NCBI GenBank assembly: GCA_947624695.1
Contig: CANQLN010000016.1
Location: forward strand, 1-14,234
Length of the DNA stretch: 14,234 bases
From: an uncultured Bacilli bacterium
GTDB taxonomy: Bacteria; Bacillota_I; Bacilli_A; RF39; UBA660
Reading direction: 5' to 3'
Shown here: positions 7,673-14,157 of the stretch, one piece after another
Layout of the letters: each line of letters opens with the position of its first letter
Numbering within the stretch: the first letter of the stretch is position 1
Program-made: the position numbers and the translations under genes
The notes under the pieces: model-generated
Told to the model about the DNA's origin: nothing
Seen by the model: only the letters and a program-made list of their open reading frames with translations
The model's database searches: none

Positions 7673-8080
7673 ATGATACATGATTTAGAAATATTAAATG
7701 GGACTTTAGAATTAAATTTTAATGAATATACTTATTTTTATACAGTAACTGTATCAGATGAAGTTTCTTCTTTAGAGTTTTCTTATAAACTAGCGGATGA
7801 TACTTATGTTGAAGTTAAAAATAATGAATTAACGGAAGAAGAAAATACAGTTACATTAGAAGTATATAATGTAAATGATTCCGTTACTTATACTTTTTTA
7901 GTTTATAAAAATAAGACAGAAGCTGTAAGTGGTATCGATAATTATATGAAATCTTTAGAAAGTGAAAATATTGATACTTTTAATTTACCTAAGGTACAAA
8001 TTTTAGCCATTAGTATTTTTCTTTTAATTATTCTTATTTATAGTCTTCTTTTTCATAGAAAAACAAAAAAGGCCAAATAA
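7673..8080 (+). CDS. Small membrane-anchored beta-sandwich protein, possibly truncated
   Basis: A 135-aa product. Residues about 3-85 are strand-rich (LEILNGTLELNF, YTYFYTVTV, NTVTLEVYN, SVTYTFLVYKNK) and match the pattern of cadherin-like beta-sandwich repeats found on Firmicutes surface proteins. A linker follows, then one transmembrane helix (about 109-128, VQILAISIFLLIILIYSLLF) and a basic tail (HRKTKKAK). This arrangement is that of a C-terminal anchor with the beta domain outside. Yet there is no signal peptide, no clear SD, and the ATG follows the hemW terminator's U-tract directly; the upstream frame meets a stop at 7661. It may be the 3' remnant of a longer surface protein or a gene read only by read-through. 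The reading frame is intact and codon use is like its neighbours. Domain call is moderate. Confidence 0.6.
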   Translation: MIHDLEILNGTLELNFNEYTYFYTVTVSDEVSSLEFSYKLADDTYVEVKNNELTEEENTVTLEVYNVNDSVTYTFLVYKNKTEAVSGIDNYMKSLESENIDTFNLPKVQILAISIFLLIILIYSLLFHRKTKKAK

Positions 8081-8085
8081 AATTC

Positions 8086-8114
8086 TTGCTAATTAGTTCT
8101 TAATGCTTTATAAT
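8086..8114 (+). promoter_or_regulatory. Sigma-A promoter for the 271-aa gene
   Basis: The -35 is TTGCTA (8086-8091), the spacer 17 nt, and the -10 a perfect TATAAT (8109-8114). Transcription would begin near 8121. The SD AGGAGA (8125-8130) follows almost at once and lies six bases before the ATG at 8137, leaving a leader of about 16 nt. Confidence 0.82.
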
Positions 8115-8136
8115 ACTAAGGCATAGGAGAATAACG

Positions 8137-8952
8137 ATGAAAGAAAAGAAAAAAATAGCCTTGAAATCTAGATTAGCTAAATTGGGATTAAGACAAGGAA
8201 ATATTCATGCCATTATGGCCATGGATGATAAAATATTAGAAAAATTATCTTTAGTTAGTAGTGATAAAAAATTATTAGAGGTTTTAAATTTAGTAGTTTT
8301 AAAAGAAAAGAAATATCTTTCACCTCAAGTAAGAGAGCATTACGTAACTTTATATAAAAATAATCAAGGTAAGGAAGAAGATAATGATTATTACTATGGC
8401 TTAAAATTACTTAATGAAGCTAAAGATGAATATCATTTACGGATTATTTATCAAATATTAAATAATGAAAAGACTAAAAAATATCATGTTACTTTAACTT
8501 CAGCTGATATAATTACATTTACCGAAACGGAATTTAAGGCTAATATGGCTTATAATATTTTAACTAATGACTCTTTAATAGAATTAGGTCTTTCGCATTA
8601 TGTAGCTATGGTTGTGGTGAATTATAAAGAAAATGAGCGGGATGTTAATTATGATGCCAAAATTAAAAGCTTATTAGATACTCCTGAAAAGATTAAAAAA
8701 TATTTAGATGCTTTAAAATATTTAAAAGAAACTTTAAGAGTATTTGTTAGTCATCCTGATGAAAATATGCGGGTTGAAGCCAAAGAAATTGATCAATCAC
8801 TTAATAAATTATTGGGACTTGTTACTTTAGAAAAAGAAGGAAAAGAAGAAAAAGAACCAACCAAGATAGGGATACCTGAATATTTTGGGGGTTTGAATGC
8901 TCGTTCCTTAACTTTAGATGACTTTAAATTTAAAAGAAGAGGTAGGAAATAA
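8137..8952 (+). CDS. Unrecognised helical 271-aa protein
   Basis: I do not recognise a family. The protein is predicted almost entirely alpha-helical and cytoplasmic, with no signal peptide or membrane helix. It opens with a basic segment (MKEKKKIALKSRL). Leucine-rich amphipathic helices follow, for example at residues about 45-56 (LEVLNLVVLKEK), 86-106 and 185-200 (KIKKYLDALKYLKETL). A charged linker (EKEGKEEKEP, about 231-240) precedes the C-terminus, which ends in a basic FKFKRRGRK tail. The helix-turn-helix rhythm could be an alpha-solenoid, but no repeat is clear by eye. Basic ends may mean nucleic-acid or ribosome contact; that is only a guess. A good promoter (8086-8114) and a strong SD support it as a real gene. 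Its stop is followed within five bases by the hairpin at 8957-8987. Confidence 0.78.
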   Translation: MKEKKKIALKSRLAKLGLRQGNIHAIMAMDDKILEKLSLVSSDKKLLEVLNLVVLKEKKYLSPQVREHYVTLYKNNQGKEEDNDYYYGLKLLNEAKDEYHLRIIYQILNNEKTKKYHVTLTSADIITFTETEFKANMAYNILTNDSLIELGLSHYVAMVVVNYKENERDVNYDAKIKSLLDTPEKIKKYLDALKYLKETLRVFVSHPDENMRVEAKEIDQSLNKLLGLVTLEKEGKEEKEPTKIGIPEYFGGLNARSLTLDDFKFKRRGRK

Positions 8953-8956
8953 TTTT

Positions 8957-8992
8957 AAATTACTTAGTATAATTTACTAGGTGATTTTTTTT
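8957..8992 (+). terminator. Terminator-like hairpin containing the SD of the GDPD gene
   Basis: The left arm (8957-8969) and right arm (8975-8987, TACTAGGTGATTT) pair over 13 positions as RNA, two of them G-U, with a 5-nt loop TAATT. A T-run reaches 8992 and includes the first two bases of the TTG start codon. The right arm contains AGGTGA, the SD of the next gene. In read-through RNA from the 271-aa gene this could act as a terminator or hide the SD. The stem is AU-rich, so strength is uncertain. Confidence 0.6.
8968..8984 (+). promoter_or_regulatory. Possible -10 element and SD of the GDPD gene
   Basis: A perfect TATAAT (8968-8973) sits in the hairpin loop region and the SD AGGTGA (8979-8984) follows after five bases. 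No convincing -35 is seen 16-18 nt upstream. The arrangement closely resembles the murG leader (10796-10814), which also has TATAATTTA followed by TAGGTGATT. A transcript started here would lack the left hairpin arm and leave the SD free, unlike read-through RNA. Confidence 0.45.
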
Positions 8993-9575
8993 GAAATTAA
9001 TTAAACATCGAGGATTTAAAAGTAAATGGGTTAAAGAAAATACTTTAGAAGGAATTACGACCTCTTTCCTAGATCCTAAGTACGAAGGAGTAGAATTTGA
9101 TGTACGCGAAACATCAGATCATGAATTTATTTTATGCCATAATCCTCTTATTAATAATAAACTTATTAAAGATTGGAAATTTAGGGATTTACCCAAATAT
9201 ATTCCTAGATTAAAAGACATCTTAAAAATAAGAACTTCAAAAATATTTTTAATCGAAATTAAAAATATTACGAGTTTTTCGAAACTTATCAATTTATTGA
9301 GTAAGTATGCCACTAAAAATATTTATGTCATGAGTTTTTCGAATAAAATAATTAATAAATTAAATATTCCCTCTAAAACTTATAAAGTTGGAGTCTTAAA
9401 TTATATCTTAAATACGCATAATAATTTACCTGATTTAGACTTTGTTTGCATTTTAAATAATTTTTTAAATTCCAAATTAATTCAGGATTTAAAACCTTTA
9501 GAAGTATTTTCTTATGGTTTAATATCTTCTTCTTCGGAGTATAAATATCCCCAAATATTTTATATTGTCGACTAA
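8991..9575 (+). CDS. Glycerophosphodiester phosphodiesterase-like protein (short)
   Basis: GDPD-family TIM-barrel fold; family members hydrolyse glycerophosphodiesters to glycerol-3-phosphate and an alcohol. The core motif is present: HRG with catalytic His6, ENT (16-18), metal ligands in VEFDV (Glu35, Asp37), then CHNP with the second catalytic His50 (usually HD), and LIEIKN (Glu90, Lys92). At 194 aa it is shorter than usual (about 240 aa), with a reduced C-terminal half, but it has no frameshift. No signal peptide or membrane helix is seen, so it should act in the cytoplasm. The start is TTG at 8991, chosen because AGGTGA lies six bases upstream and the next residues are the conserved KLIKHRG. 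The stop overlaps the stop of the converging Fic gene (bases CTAA, 9572-9575). The substrate cannot be named from sequence. Confidence 0.83.
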   Translation: MKLIKHRGFKSKWVKENTLEGITTSFLDPKYEGVEFDVRETSDHEFILCHNPLINNKLIKDWKFRDLPKYIPRLKDILKIRTSKIFLIEIKNITSFSKLINLLSKYATKNIYVMSFSNKIINKLNIPSKTYKVGVLNYILNTHNNLPDLDFVCILNNFLNSKLIQDLKPLEVFSYGLISSSSEYKYPQIFYIVD

Positions 9576-9581
9576 CGATAT
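9562..9581 (+). terminator. Weak hairpin across the convergent stop codons
   Basis: ATATTGT (9562-9568) and ACGATAT (9575-9581) pair over seven positions including one G-U, with a 6-nt loop that holds part of both stop codons. It is followed by CTTTTC. It might weakly terminate the GDPD transcript. The stem is short and AU-rich and the T-run is poor, so this is tentative. Confidence 0.28.
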
Positions 9582-10699
9582 CTTTTCAGACTTTTAATTT
9601 TATCGCGGTCATATTCCATGACATGAGGATTGAATCTTAATATTTCATTAGGGTAGTCACCAAACATATTTTTATGCGTTGTTCTTTCGACTTCTAAAAT
9701 ACCTTTTTGAATTAAAGGATCAATCATAGATTCATATATAACTTGAATTTTCTTTTTATCATGTAAATGATTATAAATGCTGGCAAAGTCTTTAACGCTT
9801 AAGAGTCCATTCATCGAAAGCAAATATAAAAGGGTTTGATGATCTTCAATAGTAAGATTGTGGGGAGTAGATTTAGCTATCGAACTTAAAATATATTCTT
9901 TTTCTAATTCGGTAGCGACTGTTTTTAGCATATAACTAATAAAGTAAGAGATATCTTTATATTTTTTGACATCTAAAATTACTTTATTATAATCTTTCCC
10001 ATTTAAAGTAATACCCCGGTTAAAAATAATATAAGGGTAAGCTTTCTTTAAAAGTAAATACCACATAGAAGTTGTTCTACTAGTTCTTCCATTAACATCA
10101 AAATAAGGATGAATATAAACAAAATAAAAATGTAATATTTGACTTTTAATATATTCATCAGTAATATTTCCACTAAAATCTAAATTATTTAAAAATTTAA
10201 AATAATCATTCATAAAAGAATCGATTAATTCTTCTGGAATTCCTTGGTCAGGAGAAACAGTTATATCACTACTATAAAAAATATAAACCGGACCATTTCG
10301 ATAAAATTCTCCCATATGTTTTAGATCTTTTTCATTAAGAAGACCTTTAGATAAAATGGCATATAATTCTTTTAAAGTATCTTTATTAATGGGAGGCTCT
10401 TCTAAAATATAATCATAACCATTATGTAAGTTAACAATTCTTCTTTTTTGAAAACTATCTTGTTTATGTTCTTCATCTTGAATAATTTCTTCAATTTCTT
10501 CGACATCATCAGAATAACCTTCCACTTGATTGTTTGTTTTAACTTCATAACTGCGCATAACTTTAGTGGCAAATTCCTTAGTGCCTAATTCTGGTTCATC
10601 ACTAATAAATTTTTCTAAATTATCTCTAGCTTCTAAAAATCTTTCCCGTCGAATTTTAATTGGCATCCCATTTAAAAATTTAAGTGGTAAATTTTGCAT
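9572..10699 (-). CDS. Fic-domain protein (probable AMP-transferase) with C-terminal winged helix
   Basis: Fic proteins typically transfer AMP from ATP to Ser, Thr or Tyr of a target protein. The active-site loop is HPYFDVNGRTSR (His197 onward; consensus HPFxDGNGRxxR), with Val where Gly or Ala is usual before Asn. The substrate flap is near residues 136-145 (GPVYIFYSSD). Near the N-terminus, NNQVEG (56-61) fits the inhibitory-helix motif (S/T)xxxE(G/N), with Glu60 expected to block the gamma-phosphate site and Asn in the Ser/Thr place. This is the class II, self-inhibited layout. Residues about 280-355 look like a winged helix (LLYLLSMNGLLSVKDFASIY...). ATG 10699 is preferred to the in-frame TTG at 10702 because AAAGGGGGA lies six bases upstream. 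It has its own promoter and no antitoxin partner, so a chromosomal regulator is likelier than a toxin. The target is unknown. Confidence 0.9.
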   Translation of the reverse strand: MQNLPLKFLNGMPIKIRRERFLEARDNLEKFISDEPELGTKEFATKVMRSYEVKTNNQVEGYSDDVEEIEEIIQDEEHKQDSFQKRRIVNLHNGYDYILEEPPINKDTLKELYAILSKGLLNEKDLKHMGEFYRNGPVYIFYSSDITVSPDQGIPEELIDSFMNDYFKFLNNLDFSGNITDEYIKSQILHFYFVYIHPYFDVNGRTSRTTSMWYLLLKKAYPYIIFNRGITLNGKDYNKVILDVKKYKDISYFISYMLKTVATELEKEYILSSIAKSTPHNLTIEDHQTLLYLLSMNGLLSVKDFASIYNHLHDKKKIQVIYESMIDPLIQKGILEVERTTHKNMFGDYPNEILRFNPHVMEYDRDKIKSLKRYR

Positions 10700-10726
10700 C
10701 AATAATCCCCCTTTAAAGGCTTAAGT

Positions 10727-10755
10727 ATTATAGCACTTTAATGTCAATAAGTAAA
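10727..10755 (-). promoter_or_regulatory. Promoter of the Fic gene
   Basis: On the minus strand the -10 is a perfect TATAAT (10732-10727) with a TGC extension. A -35 TTTACT (10755-10750) lies 17 nt upstream. Transcription should start near 10720, about 20 nt before the ATG. The extended -10 probably compensates for the imperfect -35. Confidence 0.72.
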
Positions 10756-10795
10756 TGGGAGACTTAAAAATCTACTTTTTTTAATGGTTTTAGTG

Positions 10796-10814
10796 TATAA
10801 TTTAAGTAGGTGAT
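10796..10814 (+). promoter_or_regulatory. -10 element and SD of the murG operon
   Basis: TATAAT (10796-10801) is followed by the SD AGGTGAT (10808-10814), three bases before the ATG at 10818. The -35 region (TACTTT, 10773-10778, 17-nt spacer) is weak. Transcription would start at or beside the SD, giving a leader of about 10 nt. The divergent Fic promoter lies about 40 nt away. Confidence 0.6.
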
Positions 10815-10817
10815 TGT

Positions 10818-11900
10818 ATGCGTCTTATTATTTCGGCTGGCGGGACTGGGGGTCATATTTATCCAGCTTTGGCCATTATTCAAAAATTTCAAGAACTTGA
10901 TATAAGTACCGAAGTCTTATATATTGGGACTCATAATCGGATGGAAAATAAAATAGTTCCTGAACATAATATTTCTTTTGTTCCGATTAAAATATATGGC
11001 TTTAGTAAAAATATAATAAAAGATCTAAAAAATTGTGCCTATGTTATTAAGGCTTATTATAAATGTATAGAGATTATGAAAGACTTTAAACCAGATGTGG
11101 TTATTGGCGTTGGTGGTTATGTAACTTTACCAGTTATAATGGCCGCGAAAAAACTTAAGATAAAAACTTTTATTCATGAACAAAATAGTATTCCCGGAAA
11201 AACTAATAAATTTTTAAGCCGTGGAGTAGATGGCGTTTTCACTTCATTTAAAGATAGTGAAAAATATTTTAGCGGGGCTAAATGTTATTTTACGGGTAAC
11301 CCTTGTAGTGATAATGTGAATAGTTTAAAAGGGGTTAGTAAGACATCTTTACGTTTAACCGTGAGTAAAAAATTAGTTTTAGTAGTTTCCGGTTCTTTAG
11401 GTAGTAAAGGCTTAAATGAAAAATTAGAAGAATTTTTAAATTTAACTAAAGATCAAAATTACGAAGTTTTATTTATTACCGGAGAAGCCGGTTATTCTGA
11501 ATATCAAAACAAAAAATTTCCCTCTAATGTTAAAGTTATTCCTTATTTAGATAATTTATCGGCCTTTTTAAAATCTTGTGATTTAATCATCAGTCGTTCA
11601 GGGGCGGGGATTATCGCCGAAATTCTAGCTTCTAAAGTTCCTTCCATTTTAATTCCTTCTCCCAATGTTGCCAATAACCATCAATATTATAATGCAGCTT
11701 CTTTAGAAAAAGAAAACTTAGCTTTCCTCATTGAAGAAAAAGATTTAGATAGCCGTAAATTATCGGAAAAAGTAGGTAGTTTACTTAGTGATAGTGACGA
11801 ATATCAAAAGATCAAAAATAATTTAAATAACTATAAGCAAATATCTAGTAGTAAAGCGATTTATGATATTGTAAAGGGGGAAATTAAAGATGCTAAATAA
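10818..11900 (+). CDS. murG: UDP-GlcNAc:undecaprenyl-PP-MurNAc-pentapeptide GlcNAc transferase
   Basis: GT28 glycosyltransferase on the cytoplasmic membrane face that adds GlcNAc to lipid I to make lipid II. Full length at 360 aa. The N-domain carries GGTGGHIYPAL (8-18) with His13 as the expected catalytic base, VGGYVTLP (98-105), HEQNSIPGKTNKFL (120-133) and TGNP (159-162). The C-domain carries SGSLGSKGLN (191-200; GGSxGAxxxN is usual), SRSGAGIIAE (259-268) with Glu268 placed to bind UDP ribose, and PSPNVANNHQYYNA (280-293). The ATG has the SD AGGTGAT directly upstream. It overlaps murB by 11 nt, so the two are translationally coupled. First gene of murG-murB-divIB-queH. Confidence 0.97.
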   Translation: MRLIISAGGTGGHIYPALAIIQKFQELDISTEVLYIGTHNRMENKIVPEHNISFVPIKIYGFSKNIIKDLKNCAYVIKAYYKCIEIMKDFKPDVVIGVGGYVTLPVIMAAKKLKIKTFIHEQNSIPGKTNKFLSRGVDGVFTSFKDSEKYFSGAKCYFTGNPCSDNVNSLKGVSKTSLRLTVSKKLVLVVSGSLGSKGLNEKLEEFLNLTKDQNYEVLFITGEAGYSEYQNKKFPSNVKVIPYLDNLSAFLKSCDLIISRSGAGIIAEILASKVPSILIPSPNVANNHQYYNAASLEKENLAFLIEEKDLDSRKLSEKVGSLLSDSDEYQKIKNNLNNYKQISSSKAIYDIVKGEIKDAK

Positions 11901-12768
11901 ATATGGGGGATTAGAAGAAAATGCTTCTTTAGAAACTTATAATACGTATGGCATTAAAACGCAAACTAAATATTTAGTTAAGCCTTATGATTTAGAATCT
12001 TTAAAAGAATTACTTCTTTATCTTGATGATAATAAAATACCTTATTATCTTTTAGGCAAAGGATCTAATGTCATTTTGCCAGATAATCCTTTTTCCGGAG
12101 TTATTATCTCACTGGCTAATTTAAATAAAATGGAATTTCATGACCATACTTTAAAAGTGGAAGCTGGAGCCATATTAAGTAAAGTAGTAAGTGCGGCAAT
12201 AAAGAGGAATTTACAAGGTTTAGAAACATTAGGAAGTATTCCGGGAACTATTGGCGGGGCTTTATATGGTAATGCCTCATTTTATAAAGATATAACAATT
12301 TATGATAAAGTAAAAGAAGTAGAGGTTATTAGAAATCATGAATTAGTTACAGTGCCCAAAGAAGATATTAGGATTTCCCATCGGCATTCTAGTTTCAAAG
12401 GAACTAAAGATATTATTGTCTCTGCAACTTTTGTTTTGGATGATGGAGATAAAGAACTAATGGAAGAAGAAGTTAAAAAAACTCGGGAAAAGAGAATGGC
12501 TACTCAACCTTATGAATATAAAAATGCGGGAAGTGTTTTTAAAAATCCCGAAAACTTTAGTGCCGGTAAATTAATTGATGAAGCGCATCTTAAAGGATGC
12601 CATGTAGGAGATGCTTACGTTTCAGAAAAACATGCTAATTTCATTGTTAATAAAGGATGCGCTACTAGCAAAGATATTAAAGAATTAATTAAAATAATTA
12701 AAGAAAAAATTAAAGAGAAAGATAATATAGAATTAGAATTAGAACAACAAATTATAGAATGGGAATAA
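11890..12768 (+). CDS. murB: UDP-N-acetylenolpyruvoylglucosamine reductase
   Basis: FAD- and NADPH-dependent enzyme that reduces UDP-GlcNAc-enolpyruvate to UDP-MurNAc in the cytoplasm. At 292 aa it is a type II MurB, the short form of Gram-positives. The FAD-binding part includes LLGKGSNVILPD (54-65) and LGSIPGTIGGALYGNA (114-129). Arg165 lies in SHRHSSF (YRxSxF is usual). The proton donor Ser215 lies in NAGSVFKNP (212-220), followed by AGKLIDEAHLKG and VSEKHANFIVN. The C-terminal catalytic Glu is probably Glu285 in ELEQQII. The start inside the end of murG has the SD AAAGGGGG (11873-11880) nine bases upstream. divIB starts three bases after its stop. Confidence 0.97.
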   Translation: MLNKYGGLEENASLETYNTYGIKTQTKYLVKPYDLESLKELLLYLDDNKIPYYLLGKGSNVILPDNPFSGVIISLANLNKMEFHDHTLKVEAGAILSKVVSAAIKRNLQGLETLGSIPGTIGGALYGNASFYKDITIYDKVKEVEVIRNHELVTVPKEDIRISHRHSSFKGTKDIIVSATFVLDDGDKELMEEEVKKTREKRMATQPYEYKNAGSVFKNPENFSAGKLIDEAHLKGCHVGDAYVSEKHANFIVNKGCATSKDIKELIKIIKEKIKEKDNIELELEQQIIEWE

Positions 12769-12771
12769 ATT

Positions 12772-13530
12772 ATGAAAAAAAACAAGAAGAAGAAAAAATT
12801 AAAATTTAGTGGTCTTATATTGATTATCTTTTTAGGGTTTCTTGTTTCCTTATTTGGCTATTATTTATGGACAACACCAGTAAAAGAAATAAATATTAAA
12901 GGCAATAATTATTTAAAAGATAATTATTTAATAACTTATTTAGATTTAAATGGTAAGTCAGTTTTAAGTATGTCCCGAAGTAAAATTAAAAAGAAATTAA
13001 TGGCTTTAGATTTAGTTAATAGTGTTAAAATTCATAAAAATTATTTGGGAAAGATTACAATCGAAATAGTAGAAGATACACCGCTTTTTTATAATTTAAA
13101 TACCCAAAAAGTTATTCTTACTAATAATAAAGAAGTTGATTATAATGATGACTTTCTAGGGCTTCCGGTTTTAATTAATGTTGTTCCTGAAGATGTCTAT
13201 CAAGAATTTATTAATAAAATTAGTACGATTGATAAAAATGTTTTATCTTTAGTAAGTGAAATTCAATATAGTCCCTCTAAAATAAATGAAAAGATTATTG
13301 ATGATAAAAGGTTTTTATTTCGGATGAATGATGGAAATACAGTGTATATAAATACGATTAATATTGAAAAATTTAATAATTATTTAGAAATATATGAAGT
13401 TATTACGAATAAAAATGGGGGTGAAGTAAAGGGATGCCTTTACTTAGATAGTAATAGTGATAATAATCATTTTAATAATTGTGAAGAAGAAGTGGTAATT
13501 CCTCCAGATGGAAGTGGTAATAATGAATGA
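12772..13530 (+). CDS. divIB: Cell division protein DivIB/FtsQ
   Basis: Bitopic membrane protein of the division septum that, with DivIC and FtsL, controls septal peptidoglycan synthesis. The 252-aa product has a short lysine-rich cytoplasmic tail (MKKNKKKKKLKFSG), one transmembrane helix (about 14-34) and a POTRA domain right after it (about 36-106, VKEINIKGNNYL ... GKITIEIVEDTPLFY). The FtsQ/DivIB beta domain follows, then a short acidic tail with two cysteines (YLDSNSDNNHFNNC). Sequence is diverged, as is common for DivIB, but topology, POTRA signature and position after murG-murB agree. The SD is modest (GGGA, 12761-12764). It ends in TGA and overlaps queH by 8 nt. Confidence 0.9.
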   Translation: MKKNKKKKKLKFSGLILIIFLGFLVSLFGYYLWTTPVKEINIKGNNYLKDNYLITYLDLNGKSVLSMSRSKIKKKLMALDLVNSVKIHKNYLGKITIEIVEDTPLFYNLNTQKVILTNNKEVDYNDDFLGLPVLINVVPEDVYQEFINKISTIDKNVLSLVSEIQYSPSKINEKIIDDKRFLFRMNDGNTVYINTINIEKFNNYLEIYEVITNKNGGEVKGCLYLDSNSDNNHFNNCEEEVVIPPDGSGNNE

Positions 13531-14137
13531 AAAAAAGAATTATGATCATCTTTTAGAAGAACTAATTAAAAACTTAGACCATAAACCCAAGTTACTGCTT
13601 CATAGTTGTTGTGGCCCTTGTTCTAGTTATGTTATTACTTATTTAAAAGATTATTTTGACATAACTATTTTATATTATAATCCGAATATTGAACCATACG
13701 AAGAATATCTAAAAAGAAAAAATGAACAAATAAGATTAATTAAAGAATTAAACTTACCTAATTTAAATTTTTTAGATATTGATTATCATAATGAAGATTA
13801 TAGAGCAAAAATTAAAGGACATGAAAAAGACTTAGAAGGGGGCGAAAGATGTCATCTTTGCTATCATTTAAGATTAGAAAAGACTGCCACTTTAGCCAAA
13901 GAGAAGGGTTATGAATATTTTGGAACCACTCTTACAGTTAGTCCTTATAAAAATGCTCAAGTTTTAAATAAACTAGGCGAAGAGTTAGAAAGTAAATATA
14001 ATATTAAATGGTTATATAGTGATTTTAAGAAAAAAGATGGCTATAAAAAAAGTATTCTACTATCTATAGAATATAATTTATATCGCCAAGACTATTGTGG
14101 TTGTGAATTTAGTAATTATCATAATATTAATGAGTAA
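13523..14137 (+). CDS. queH: Epoxyqueuosine reductase QueH
   Basis: Non-cobalamin epoxyqueuosine reductase (formerly DUF208) that performs the last step of queuosine synthesis on tRNA. The cysteines expected to hold the iron-sulfur and metal centres are all seen: SCCGPC (Cys29, 30, 33), ERCHLCYHLRL (Cys110, 113) and RQDYCGCEFS (Cys192, 194). YYNPNIEPYEEY and TTLTVSPYKN are further family blocks. At 204 aa it is full length. The in-frame ATG at 13508 is rejected because only ATG 13523 has a purine-rich SD (GGAAGTGG) at proper spacing and gives the compact 8-nt overlap with divIB. Genes queC, D, E, F, A and tgt are not in the window. A probable IS begins 20 nt after the stop, and no terminator precedes it. 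Confidence 0.95.
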   Translation: MNEKKNYDHLLEELIKNLDHKPKLLLHSCCGPCSSYVITYLKDYFDITILYYNPNIEPYEEYLKRKNEQIRLIKELNLPNLNFLDIDYHNEDYRAKIKGHEKDLEGGERCHLCYHLRLEKTATLAKEKGYEYFGTTLTVSPYKNAQVLNKLGEELESKYNIKWLYSDFKKKDGYKKSILLSIEYNLYRQDYCGCEFSNYHNINE

Positions 14138-14157
14138 ATAAAAAAAGATTTTTCTAC

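Noticed and set aside
10742..10747. Minus-strand TTGACA as the -35 of the Fic gene
   Set aside because: It is only 9 nt from the TATAAT; no good -10 lies 16-18 nt downstream of it. TTTACT at 10755-10750 has correct spacing.
10772..10809. CTACTT / AAGTAG inverted repeat flanking the murG core promoter as an operator
   Set aside because: Only six pairs with a 26-nt loop; likely chance in AT-rich sequence, though a repressor site cannot be excluded.
13508..13522. Upstream in-frame ATG for queH
   Set aside because: Its upstream bases are pyrimidine-rich (ATTCCTCCAG) with no SD; 13523 has GGAAGTGG and the usual short overlap with divIB.
14138..14154. A-run followed by T-run after queH as a terminator
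   Set aside because: The possible stem has only A-T pairs around GA, with no stable hairpin.
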